NCBI GenBank assembly: GCA_020720325.1
Contig: DYOW01000010.1
Span: 1-41,752, forward strand
Length of the DNA stretch: 41,752 bases
Source of the DNA: Desulfobulbus propionicus
GTDB lineage: Bacteria > Desulfobacterota > Dissulfuribacteria > Dissulfuribacterales > DYOW01
Direction: 5' to 3'
Positions within the stretch are counted from its first letter, which is position 1. Each line of letters opens with the position of its first letter. Positions 34,782 through 41,752 of this stretch are shown piece by piece. Under the pieces are notes generated by a model. It made no database searches and was not told where the DNA came from. It saw nothing but the letters and a program-made list of their open reading frames with translations. The position numbers and the translations under genes are program-made.

Positions 34782-35566
34782 TACAGCAAGGCCTTTTCCC
34801 TTAAAAGATTAATCATAAAATCAACGCGCTGGCTGTCATCTCCCTCAAGCATAACCTTTTGTGTCTTTTTAGGAGGTATTGAAGCGCCTGCAACCCTTGT
34901 AGGAGAGCCGTCAAGTCCTATCATTTCCACATTTCCTTCCAGAAAATTATTATCCCATAAAGGTATGTTTGCCTTATTTGCCTTCATCTTGCCTCTTAAT
35001 GTCTCAAGCCTTGGCGTATTTGCTGAATCACAGACAGTGACAAGAAATGGAGGTTTTGCCTTTACAACATAAATATGATCTTCCATCTCCCTGTGAAGAA
35101 TAAAAAAACCGTCCTCAGAAATTTCAATTTTTCTGACAAAGGTAATAGAAGGAATTCCAAGCCGAGCGGCAAGCCCCGGACCAACCTGGGCTGTATCTCC
35201 GTCAACGGTCTGCTTTCCGCAAAATATTATATCAAAAGATTCTAATTTCTTTATGGCATTTGAAAGGATATATGTGGTTGCAAGTGTGTCAGAACCTGCA
35301 AATTTCCTGTCAGACAATAAAACGCCACTGTCTGCACCCATTGCAATTGTTTGTTTTATTGATTCAGTTGCCTGGGGAGGACCCATTGATAATGTCACCA
35401 CTTCAGCATTTAATTTGTTCTTTAATGACAATGCCTCTTCAAGGGCATTTAAATCATATGGATTTATTGCGGATTGGACACCCTCCCTGATTAGCGTGCC
35501 TTTTTCCTCGTCAAATCTCACTGTTTTAGGGTCAGGCACCTGTTTTATGCAGACTATAAATTTCAT
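34781..35566 (-). CDS. etfB: Electron transfer flavoprotein, beta subunit
   Basis: EtfB, partner of EtfA, is a 261-residue protein starting MKFIVCIKQVPDPKTVRFDEEKGTL. The nucleotide-binding GKQTVDGDTAQVGPGLAARLGIP is diagnostic; this site holds AMP or, in bifurcating forms, a second FAD. The DGDTAQVGP motif occurs in both types, so bifurcation cannot be decided here. The gene begins 24 bases after the acyl-CoA dehydrogenase stop. Confidence 0.95.
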   Translation of the reverse strand: MKFIVCIKQVPDPKTVRFDEEKGTLIREGVQSAINPYDLNALEEALSLKNKLNAEVVTLSMGPPQATESIKQTIAMGADSGVLLSDRKFAGSDTLATTYILSNAIKKLESFDIIFCGKQTVDGDTAQVGPGLAARLGIPSITFVRKIEISEDGFFILHREMEDHIYVVKAKPPFLVTVCDSANTPRLETLRGKMKANKANIPLWDNNFLEGNVEMIGLDGSPTRVAGASIPPKKTQKVMLEGDDSQRVDFMINLLREKALL

Positions 35567-35589
35567 ATTAAAATAATTATAAATAAAAA

Positions 35590-36756
35590 TTAACTGTTTT
35601 TGGCATATTCCTTATGAAGGCTCTGACCTATGACATTTCTCTGAATCTGGTTAGTTCCTTCATAAATCTGGAGTATCTTTGCATCTCTCATCATCTTTTC
35701 AACGGGATAATCCTTCATGTAACCATAACCGCCAAGTATCTGCACCGCATCTGTTGTCACCTTCATTGCGGTGTCTGTGGGGAAAAGCTTTGCCATTGCA
35801 GAAATTTTGGAAAAATCCTTTGAATTTACATCAATGGTCTTTGCTATTGAATATACAAGAGACCTTGCGGCCTCGGTTTGAGTCGCCATATCCGCAAGCA
35901 TATGCTGAATAGCCTGAAGAGTTATGATTGGCTGACCAAACTGAATCCTTTCCTTTGCATATTTTACTGCCTCATCAAGGGCAGCCTGGGAAAGTCCAAC
36001 GCCTATTGCGCCAATTCCCGGTCTTGCATAGTCCAGGGTTCTCATTGCAATAATAAATCCAAGACCTCTTTTACCAATTAACCTGTCTTTGGGAATCCTG
36101 CAGTCCTTAAAAATAAGTTCCCTTGTGGAAGATGCCCTTAACCCCATTTTTCTTTCTTTTTTCCCGAAACTAAAACCTTCATCGCCTTTTTCAAGAATAA
36201 AGGCAGATGCGCCCCTGGCGCCCTTATTTTTATCTGTCATTGCAATAACAGTATAAAGCTCTGCTTCACCGCCGGATGTTATCCATTGTTTTGAGCCGTT
36301 AATAACCCAGAAATCACCATCCTCCACTGCTGTTGCCTGCATTGCGGCGGCATCGCTTCCTGCGCCTGCCTCAGTAAGGGCAAATGCCCCAAGCTTTTTT
36401 CCGCTTGCAACATCAGGAAGGTATTTTTCCTTTTGCTGATCTGTGCCAAATAAAAGTATAGGATATGCGCCAAGGGCGCTTGCGGCATATGTTGTTGTAA
36501 CGGCAATACATCCGTAACCAAGCTGTTCCAGCGCAAGACACATCTCAAAACAACCTTTTCCAAGACCGCCATATTCTACGGGAATATATAATCCGAAAAG
36601 ATCTGATCTTGAAAGCTCACCCATAATATCCCAGGGAAACTCTTCTCTTTCGTCAAGTTCGGCCCTTATCGGGATAATTCTTTCATGTGTGATCTTTTTT
36701 GCAAGATCAACAATCATCTGCTGTTCTTCATCAAGAAAATAATTAACAGTTGTCAT
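35590..36756 (-). CDS. Acyl-CoA dehydrogenase (short-chain/butyryl type)
   Basis: An FAD enzyme of 388 residues that oxidises acyl-CoA or, with reduced ETF, can work as an enoyl reductase. The catalytic base is E366 in QIYEGTNQIQRN, the position used by short-chain and butyryl-CoA dehydrogenases. FAD-contact motifs ALTEAGAGSDAAAM and VINGSKQWITSG are present. GAGGTG precedes the ATG. It lies with etfBA inside the fatty-acid synthesis cluster, between fabH and fabG. The chain length used is not readable from sequence alone. Confidence 0.93.
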   Translation of the reverse strand: MTTVNYFLDEEQQMIVDLAKKITHERIIPIRAELDEREEFPWDIMGELSRSDLFGLYIPVEYGGLGKGCFEMCLALEQLGYGCIAVTTTYAASALGAYPILLFGTDQQKEKYLPDVASGKKLGAFALTEAGAGSDAAAMQATAVEDGDFWVINGSKQWITSGGEAELYTVIAMTDKNKGARGASAFILEKGDEGFSFGKKERKMGLRASSTRELIFKDCRIPKDRLIGKRGLGFIIAMRTLDYARPGIGAIGVGLSQAALDEAVKYAKERIQFGQPIITLQAIQHMLADMATQTEAARSLVYSIAKTIDVNSKDFSKISAMAKLFPTDTAMKVTTDAVQILGGYGYMKDYPVEKMMRDAKILQIYEGTNQIQRNVIGQSLHKEYAKNS

Positions 36757-36765
36757 TTCTCACCT

Positions 36766-37752
36766 CTACCATATCATTGTTATAGCGCCCCAGGTAAAGC
36801 CTCCCCCAAAAGCAACAATAAGGAGGCGCATACCTTTTTTAAGTAGTCCAAGCCTATTTGCTTCATCTATAGCAATTGGAATGCTTGCTGATGAGGTATT
36901 ACCATATTTATTGATATTTATAAAGACCTTATCTGATGGAATTGATAATTTTTCTGCAAGCGCCTCAAGTATTCTTGTGTTAGCCTGGTGGGCAAACACA
37001 AAGTCAACATCTTCTGTGACCCATCCGGTTTTTTCCAGAGCCTCTCTTGAGACAGCCTCAAGGGATCTTACCGCATTTTTGAAGACCTCTCTTCCTTCCA
37101 TATGAATGTACTGAAAACCGTTTTTTAAATTCTCATTGGTTAAAGGATATGCGGTTCCAAGACCCTTTATGGTAAGGAGTTCCCATAAATTTCCATCAGA
37201 ATGAAGACATAAATGCAATATCCCGGAATCATGATTTTCCGTTCCTTTTATAATAACTGACCCTGCGCCGTCCCCAAAAAGAACACACGTTGACCTGTCG
37301 CTCCAGTTTACCCTTTTGGATAAAACCTCACTACCTATAAGGAGAATATTTTTGTCAGGATTATTTTGAATAAAACTGTAGGCAAGGGTTAACCCGTAAA
37401 CAAAGCCTGAACAGGCTGCATTAATATCAAAGGCAAAGGCATTTTTTGCCCCAAGTTCCTTTTGCACCAGACATGCAGTGGAAGGCATTGGCATATCAGG
37501 GGTGATTGTAGCCACAATTATCATATCAAGGTCAAATGCGCTTAACCCTGCCATTTCAAGGGCTTTTTCAGCGGATTTTGCCCCCATATACGAACAGGTT
37601 TCATAATCTTCAGCAATATATCTTGTCTCAATCCCTGTCCTTGTCTTTATCCACTCATCTGTGGTGTCAACAGTCTTTTCAAGGTCATAATTTGATAATT
37701 TTTTTGCAGGAATATATGACCCTGTCCCTGCGATCACGCAACTAAACCCCAT
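36766..37752 (-). CDS. fabH: 3-oxoacyl-ACP synthase III
   Basis: FabH starts fatty-acid synthesis by condensing acetyl-CoA (or another acyl-CoA) with malonyl-ACP. The protein has 328 residues. The triad is C114 in NAACSGFVYGL, the histidine in VFAHQANTRI and the asparagine in NKYGNTSSASIP. The gene overlaps the plsX stop by 11 bases, the standard plsX-fabH order. Confidence 0.96.
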   Translation of the reverse strand: MGFSCVIAGTGSYIPAKKLSNYDLEKTVDTTDEWIKTRTGIETRYIAEDYETCSYMGAKSAEKALEMAGLSAFDLDMIIVATITPDMPMPSTACLVQKELGAKNAFAFDINAACSGFVYGLTLAYSFIQNNPDKNILLIGSEVLSKRVNWSDRSTCVLFGDGAGSVIIKGTENHDSGILHLCLHSDGNLWELLTIKGLGTAYPLTNENLKNGFQYIHMEGREVFKNAVRSLEAVSREALEKTGWVTEDVDFVFAHQANTRILEALAEKLSIPSDKVFININKYGNTSSASIPIAIDEANRLGLLKKGMRLLIVAFGGGFTWGAITMIW

Positions 37753-38773
37753 TCAATTTTTCAACCTTTTGAGCGGATATTGTTTCCTTTCTTGATGAAA
37801 GGGCTTCATCTAACTGCTTTATAAAATTAGAAAGCTTAAATTCATTTGCCATAATAATAGCATTTTTCACTGCTTTGGGAGTTGACTTGCCGTGGCTTAT
37901 AATAACAATTCCGTTTATGCCAAGCAATGGCGCCCCGCCATATTCCGAATAATCTATTCTCTTTCCAAATCTCTTAAAGGCGCTTCTTGAAAATATATAA
38001 CCAAGCTTTGCGCTTACATCACCCTCTATTTCTCTTTTCAGCATTTGAATTATGGATTCTGCAAGGCCTTCGCTAAGCTTCAGACAAATATTTCCAACAA
38101 ATCCATCACAGACTATAACATTTACATTTCCCTTAAAGACATCCCTGCCCTCAACATTTCCAATAAAATTAAGCCCGCTTTTATCCAAAAGTTCATATGC
38201 CTTTTTCACCTGGATATTTCCCTTATAGTCTTCTTCACCAATGCTTAAAAGACCCACAGAAGGATTTTCATTGGAAAGGATATTTTTTGAAAATACCGAA
38301 CCCATTATTCCAAACTGACAGAGGTGGTGGGGTTTACAGTCAACATTCGCGCCAACATCAATCAAAACAACGGGATCTTTAAGGGTGGGCATTACGGTTG
38401 CGATAGCCGGTCTTACCCCCTGTATTCTTCCGAGTATTATAGTGGCTGCGGCAAGGGTTGCGCCGGAATTACCTGCGCTTACAATAGCAGAGACAGTTCT
38501 GTCTTTAACCAGTTCAAGCGCTACTTTAATGGTAGAATCCTTTTTCTTTCTGATTGCATCAGCAGGAGATTCGTCCATCTCAACCACCTGGCTTGCCTGT
38601 TTAATTTTTATGGGCAAATCCTTTGCATGGCGCCGGTTTAATTCCCTTTGAATTATTTCTTCCTGACCAACAAGGATTATTTCGAGATTCTTTTCCTTCG
38701 ATGCAGCCACTGCGCCTTCAACTATAACTTCCGGGCCAAAATCCCCGCCCATTGCGTCCACAGCAATTGACAT
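37742..38773 (-). CDS. plsX: Phosphate acyltransferase PlsX
   Basis: PlsX makes acyl-phosphate from acyl-ACP for phosphatidic acid synthesis. The 343-residue protein begins MSIAVDAMGGDFGPEVIVEG, the family signature, and has SAGNSGATLAAATIILGRI and VIVCDGFVGNICLKLSEG later. It sits between rpmF and fabH as in most bacteria. The rpmF stop lies only three bases upstream of its ATG. Confidence 0.97.
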   Translation of the reverse strand: MSIAVDAMGGDFGPEVIVEGAVAASKEKNLEIILVGQEEIIQRELNRRHAKDLPIKIKQASQVVEMDESPADAIRKKKDSTIKVALELVKDRTVSAIVSAGNSGATLAAATIILGRIQGVRPAIATVMPTLKDPVVLIDVGANVDCKPHHLCQFGIMGSVFSKNILSNENPSVGLLSIGEEDYKGNIQVKKAYELLDKSGLNFIGNVEGRDVFKGNVNVIVCDGFVGNICLKLSEGLAESIIQMLKREIEGDVSAKLGYIFSRSAFKRFGKRIDYSEYGGAPLLGINGIVIISHGKSTPKAVKNAIIMANEFKLSNFIKQLDEALSSRKETISAQKVEKLNGV

Positions 38774-38776
38774 AGT

Positions 38777-38962
38777 TTATTTTTCTTCTTCTACTTTAAA
38801 AAATACTCTTCCTTTATATGTCTTACAGGATGGACATATCCTGTGTGGCATTTTAGGTTCTCCACAAGATGGACATACAGAAAGAGCTGGCGCTGATAGG
38901 CTGTCATGCGCCCTTCTTAATCCTCGTCTTGAGCGGGAAGGTTTCTTTTTAGGAACTGCCAT
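38777..38962 (-). CDS. rpmF: 50S ribosomal protein L32
   Basis: The 61-residue basic protein starts [20 protein letters not shown] and has the zinc-binding C-x-x-C pairs SVCPSC and RICPSC, marking the C-plus form of L32. A GGAGG site precedes the ATG. DUF177-rpmF-plsX is a widespread gene order. Confidence 0.97.
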   Translation of the reverse strand: MAVPKKKPSRSRRGLRRAHDSLSAPALSVCPSCGEPKMPHRICPSCKTYKGRVFFKVEEEK

Positions 38963-38980
38963 TTTATCCTCCGTTTTTTT

Positions 38981-39490
38981 CTATTTTTTTAAATTAATCA
39001 ACTTTTCAAAAAAAATATTATCATCTTTTTTGTCACAACTGCATTCTTCTATATTAAGATTTTTACCGCAGCCCGGACATATACCCTTGCAATCCTCTTT
39101 ACAAACAGTCTTAAGAGGTATCTGCAATATTATCTGTTCATGTATAATATCTAAAAAATTTATATTGTTACCGTCAAAATACAGAATATCAGGCTCTGTT
39201 TCTTCATTTTCATCTTTTTTTTCCCTGTGCAAAAGGGTGTAAAAAAAATTATCATCAATGTGGAAGGCAAAATCTTCGAGACATCTGTCACAGTTAAGGT
39301 GTATATCTGTCACAAATTCGCCTTTTAAGATAATATCTTCCCTTACCTTTTCAAAGAATGTCTCTCCTTTAATGTTTGAGACAAGCTCCACATCTTCTAT
39401 AACCTTTTTTTCATCAAAAACAAGGTTTAGACCTTCTTCCGGTATATCTTTTAAATGGATTATATCCAAAAAATGATTTATAATTTTCAT
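38981..39490 (-). CDS. DUF177/YceD family protein
   Basis: This 169-residue protein of the YceD family precedes rpmF in many bacteria and is linked to 23S rRNA accumulation in some. The middle has LNCDRCLEDF and the C-terminus holds a Cys cluster CKEDCKGICPGCGKNLN followed by CSC, as in family members. It is the first gene of the long minus-strand run and lies after a strong promoter-like sequence. Confidence 0.92.
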   Translation of the reverse strand: MKIINHFLDIIHLKDIPEEGLNLVFDEKKVIEDVELVSNIKGETFFEKVREDIILKGEFVTDIHLNCDRCLEDFAFHIDDNFFYTLLHREKKDENEETEPDILYFDGNNINFLDIIHEQIILQIPLKTVCKEDCKGICPGCGKNLNIEECSCDKKDDNIFFEKLINLKK

Positions 39491-39547
39491 AAAAATTATT
39501 ATTGCATAAAGTCAAATAATTAATATCTTAAATACATGAAATTTTCT

Positions 39548-39576
39548 ATATTAAAAAAAATCCTCAAAATAGTCAA
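39548..39576 (-). promoter_or_regulatory. Strong sigma70-like promoter of the lipid-nucleotide-riboflavin run
   Basis: On the minus strand TTGACT (complement of 39571-39576) and TAATAT (complement of 39548-39553) are exactly 17 bases apart, 58 bases upstream of the DUF177 start. It is the best promoter match of the minus-strand block. It probably drives DUF177-rpmF-plsX and onward; how far the transcript extends is unknown. Confidence 0.7.
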
Positions 39577-39589
39577 GTAATTTTTTATT

Positions 39590-40153
39590 ATGTTCAGTGA
39601 TTTTTTATTTTTACTTAACCAGTTAGACAATACACTAAAAGAAGTTCACAAGCTTTATAATCAGGCTGTGCTCTGCAAAAAAGGCTGCTCCGACTGCTGC
39701 AATGCCTTTTTTGACGTATCCCTTATTGAGGCCATTTTTATACTTAATTCTTTTAAGCAGCTTGATGATGCAACCCAGAATACAATAATAAATAACTCAC
39801 AAAAGTCAAATAAAGAATCTCAAAAACAACAAAATCTCCACCCTGATAAAAGAAGAATAAGATGCCCTTTGCTTTCAGAAAATGAAGACTGCATGCTTTA
39901 TGAGGCAAGACCTGTAAACTGCAGGGTATATGGAGCGCCGGTATCTTTCGGAAATATCTCCCATGTTTGCGGAAAATCCGGTTTTAATGAAGGCATACAA
40001 TACCAGACCCTTAAAATGGACAAAATCCAGGGTTATCTTTATGATATTTCCGTAAAAATTGGCGGCAAATCCAAAGCAGACAAACGATATACAATATATG
40101 AGCTGATTATTAATAATAAGAATTTATTTGCTGAATATCAGAAAAAATCATAA
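39590..40153 (+). CDS. YkgJ-type cysteine cluster protein
   Basis: The 187-residue protein has the YkgJ-family metal-binding cysteine pattern: CKKGCSDCCNAFFDVS near 30-45, CPLLSENEDCMLYEARPVNCRVYGAP around 100-125, and CGKSGF later. The family probably binds zinc or iron-sulfur and is of unknown function. It is transcribed away from the DUF177 gene, so the two share a divergent promoter region of about 100 bases. Its stop codon lies three bases from the first attC-like half-site, marking the border of the cassette region. Confidence 0.88.
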   Translation: MFSDFLFLLNQLDNTLKEVHKLYNQAVLCKKGCSDCCNAFFDVSLIEAIFILNSFKQLDDATQNTIINNSQKSNKESQKQQNLHPDKRRIRCPLLSENEDCMLYEARPVNCRVYGAPVSFGNISHVCGKSGFNEGIQYQTLKMDKIQGYLYDISVKIGGKSKADKRYTIYELIINNKNLFAEYQKKS

Positions 40154-40156
40154 AAA

Positions 40157-40184
40157 GCTGTCCGAGCGCATGTGATTGTTAGCC
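40157..40184 (-). repeat. attC-like half-site (R''-L'' part) after the aldo/keto reductase
   Basis: On the minus strand the sequence reads GGCTAAC, AATCACAT, then GCGCTCGGACAGC. This matches the 5' half of integron attC sites (RYYYAAC core followed by AA and a GC-rich arm with CGGAC). The core holds a TAA stop for a short frame that starts inside the reductase's end. The matching 3' half is missing: AT-rich sequence and the YkgJ gene follow at once. It appears to be the truncated distal end of the cassette region. Confidence 0.5.
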
Positions 40185-40233
40185 TTTGATAAGGTTCACA
40201 GGACGCGGTATTCCACTATTTCTGCAGAATAAT

Positions 40234-41220
40234 TTAGCCATTTATGCCTGCCATACCCCATTCGTCGTAGCGATTACCCATTACGCGATCCGCCAATGCG
40301 TCCAGGATCATCTGCTTATCTTTGGATAGTTCCACATCGTAAGCTCCTATATTCGATTTGAGGTTTTTGATTTTCGTCGTTCCCGTAAGGGCCATGATGT
40401 GTTCGCCACGTCCTATTACCCATGCGAGGGCAACCTGCGCCGGTGTACATGACTTCTTCGACGCCACTGCTTCGATCTCATCAACGAGCGCCACATTGGC
40501 AGTATAGGCATCATCCTGGTAACGAGGCGTTGTCAATCGCCAGTCGCCTTCACCCAGTGTCTCTGTCTTGAATTGTCCCGTCAGCATACCCCTGCCGAGC
40601 GGTGAGTAGGCAACCAGAGATGCTCCGACCTCGATGCAAGCTGGAATGACATCTGTCTCGATATCCCTGCTAAAGATCGAATACTCCGATTGTACCGCCG
40701 CAATCGGGTGTATCTTGGCTGCGCGGCGGATCGTTTCGCCCGAAGCTTCGGATAAGCCGATGGCGCGAACCTTGCCTTCTGCTACCAGTTCGGCCATCGC
40801 TGCGATAGTTTCCTCAATCGGTGTGGCAGGATCAACACGATGCAGGTAATACAGATCGATAGTGTCGGAGCGCAGACGTTGCAGTGAACCTTCGATGGCG
40901 CGCCTACAGTTATCACGCGAACCATCAAGGCCAATGAACTCACCTGTTTTAAAATTCCGCGTTGGCCCGAACTTGGTGGCAATAAAAACACGGTTGCGGC
41001 GGTCATTGAAAGCTTCGCCAAGCAGCGACTCATTCGCGCCGCCAATTCCATACATTTCTGCCGTATCGAAATGTTCGACGCCCAATTCTATCGCTTCGCG
41101 CAACAGCTTGACTGCAGCGCGAAGCTCCATGGGCGGACCGTAAAACTCCAACAGGCCCATGCAGCCAAGACCAATCGTTGCTAATTTTCGTTCAGTATTG
41201 CCTATTATTCTATTTTGCAT
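40234..41220 (-). CDS. Aldo/keto reductase (likely gene-cassette cargo)
   Basis: An NADPH-dependent oxidoreductase with a TIM barrel of 328 residues. The catalytic tetrad is D52, Y57 (FDTAEMYG), K83 (ATKFG) and H127 (YYLHRVD); the cofactor segment near 240-290 includes LAWVIGRGEHIMALTGTTK. It resembles the AKR13-type family; the substrate is unknown. I use the ATG at 41220, which has GGAGG eight bases upstream; a TTG at 41235 lies upstream of that site. Its base composition is clearly more GC-rich than all neighbours, with codons such as GCG, CGC and CTC, and attC-like half-sites lie on each side. Both point to recent transfer. Confidence 0.93.
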   Translation of the reverse strand: MQNRIIGNTERKLATIGLGCMGLLEFYGPPMELRAAVKLLREAIELGVEHFDTAEMYGIGGANESLLGEAFNDRRNRVFIATKFGPTRNFKTGEFIGLDGSRDNCRRAIEGSLQRLRSDTIDLYYLHRVDPATPIEETIAAMAELVAEGKVRAIGLSEASGETIRRAAKIHPIAAVQSEYSIFSRDIETDVIPACIEVGASLVAYSPLGRGMLTGQFKTETLGEGDWRLTTPRYQDDAYTANVALVDEIEAVASKKSCTPAQVALAWVIGRGEHIMALTGTTKIKNLKSNIGAYDVELSKDKQMILDALADRVMGNRYDEWGMAGING

Positions 41221-41250
41221 TGATGTTACCTCCAAGGCACAATTAATAAA

Positions 41251-41274
41251 CGGTTGACTATATGAGCGTTAGGC
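41251..41274 (-). repeat. attC-like half-site between the 59-residue ORF and the reductase
   Basis: The minus strand reads GCCTAAC, GCTCATATA, GTCAACCG, like the R'' core and L'' arm of integron attC sites. It lies 28 bases after the stop codon of the 59-residue ORF, where an attC is expected for that cassette. No 3' half follows; the reductase leader begins within about 30 bases. It is probably a truncated attC or a deletion fusion point. Confidence 0.5.
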
Positions 41275-41302
41275 TTGATTTTATGCTCGGTACTTACAGC
41301 AA

Positions 41303-41482
41303 TCAGAATCTAATATTTGGAAGCCATATACTTGATATAAAGAGCGATGTGAGCATATTATTCAGCCTGTATTTCTTTAATTCAGATTTGAGTTGTTTCT
41401 GGAATCCAAAAAATGATTTCTTTGCGGAATCCATTCGCTTAGAAATCATTTCCTCAAATGATTTTATATCCTTGTCTGGCAT
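41303..41482 (-). CDS. 59-residue orphan protein (putative gene-cassette ORF)
   Basis: I do not recognise this small protein. It begins MPDKDIKSFEEMISKRMDSA, has a Lys-rich amphipathic stretch (residues 20-41) and ends with a hydrophobic MLTSLFISSIWLPNI. This could be a peripheral or single-pass membrane protein. A weak GAGA ribosome site is 5 bases upstream. It fills the interval between the attC-like site at 41540-41597 and the half-site at 41251-41274, in the same orientation, as a cassette ORF should. A plus-strand ORF covers the same bases but runs against that orientation. Confidence 0.45.
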   Translation of the reverse strand: MPDKDIKSFEEMISKRMDSAKKSFFGFQKQLKSELKKYRLNNMLTSLFISSIWLPNIRF

Positions 41483-41539
41483 TTTATTCTCATTTAATTG
41501 AAGATTAAGTATTTACAATAATTACAGTTTGGAAGAGGC

Positions 41540-41597
41540 TTTTAACGATTGAGCTCATCTGCGGCGCTTCGCTCTCAGGCGCAGCGAATTGTTAGCT
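41540..41597 (-). repeat. Complete attC-like recombination site (58 bp)
   Basis: On the minus strand it starts with core AGCTAAC and the AATTCGCTGCGCC arm, has a short middle, then GCGCCGCAG, ATGAGCTCAATC and the core GTTAAAA. The outer cores share the TAAC/GTTA pairing, the inner arms pair as CTGCG/CGCAG and GCGC/GCGC, and the 58-bp length is at the short end for attC. The R'' core contains the TAA stop of the upstream ORF, as often seen in cassettes. The 3' core GTTAAAA deviates from GTTRRRY in its last base. No integrase gene is in the window. Confidence 0.6.
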
Positions 41598-41751
41598 TTT
41601 TATTTCTATGTAAAAGTCATTATAAGGAAATAAATCATTATCAGCATTAAAAAATTTGTTAATGATCTGTTCCTCAAAAATGATATTCTATCAAGTTAAA
41701 GCATTCCATTGAATCAGCTGGAAATAATATCAATTCCTTTGATTTACTATT
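41592..41751 (-). pseudogene. Partial, frameshifted cassette ORF at window edge
   Basis: Two overlapping minus-strand frames look like pieces of one protein. The right piece (41751-41674, entering from beyond the window) contains KELILFPADSMECFNLIEY. The left piece (41687-41592) reads FEEQIINKFFNADNDLF then PYNDFYIEIKS, with its TAA inside the attC core. Joining them requires a frame change near 41675-41690. This is either a decayed cassette gene or a sequencing error. The family is not recognised. Confidence 0.4.
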
Positions 41752-41752
41752 T

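Noticed and set aside
41262-41501. Plus-strand 79-codon ORF opposite the 59-residue orphan
   Set aside because: It starts inside the attC-like half-site and runs against the orientation of the cassette sites; the minus-strand frame fits the cassette layout better.
1-41752. tRNA, rRNA or CRISPR array
   Set aside because: No cloverleaf-like sequence, rRNA segment or regularly spaced direct repeats were found in any of the intergenic stretches.

Overview
The window looks like a chromosomal segment of an AT-rich, Gram-negative, probably anaerobic bacterium. LpxC, an MsbA-type exporter, dTDP-rhamnose genes and an outer-membrane barrel protein show a lipopolysaccharide-bearing envelope. A DVU0772-family protein, a DUF3373 barrel, EtfAB with a butyryl-CoA-dehydrogenase-like enzyme and the order rpmF-plsX-fabH-...-rpiB-glyA-nrdR-ribD-ribE all point to the Desulfobacterota (former Deltaproteobacteria). 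That placement is inference from gene families; no rRNA is present.

Layout. (1) 1-7902, mostly minus strand: an interspersed repeat, lpxC, the rhamnose set rmlB/D/C/A, an MsbA-like ABC exporter and proC. Between rmlB and rmlD lies an unannotated plus-strand relic with two prenyltransferase/squalene-cyclase repeats. (2) 8060-10594, plus strand: a partner-switching module made of a CBS-SpoIIE phosphatase, a pseudo-receiver/anti-sigma-type ATPase and a STAS antagonist. (3) 10657-17129, minus strand: a YchF-type GTPase, a MogA/MoaB protein, a divergent EF-G paralogue, a CbpA-type DnaJ, and a sensor histidine kinase coupled to a small His-rich membrane protein. (4) 17261-24606, mixed: LD-carboxypeptidase, class II aldolase, a MoaE-like protein, a DUF3373 barrel, a two-gene ATPase plus PD-(D/E)XK nuclease-like pair, a DVU0772 protein and an MFS transporter. 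(5) 24621-25462: a RelE/Phd-type toxin-antitoxin pair with a readable promoter/operator, then a small coding relic. (6) 25484-39490, minus strand: a long collinear run for fatty-acid/phospholipid synthesis (with acyl-CoA dehydrogenase and EtfBA inserted), then rpiB, glyA, dCMP deaminase, nrdR, ribD, ribE and a DUF4139 protein. A strong sigma70-like promoter precedes it. (7) 40157-41752: what I read as an integron cassette region, with one complete attC-like site, two attC half-sites, an aldo/keto reductase of different base composition, a 59-residue orphan ORF and a broken cassette ORF, all in the same orientation.

The best candidates for something undescribed are the ATPase/nuclease pair at 21153-22888 (possible defence system) and the cassette region at the right edge, whose integrase, if there is one, should lie to the right of the window. 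No rRNA, tRNA, CRISPR array or transposase gene was found.
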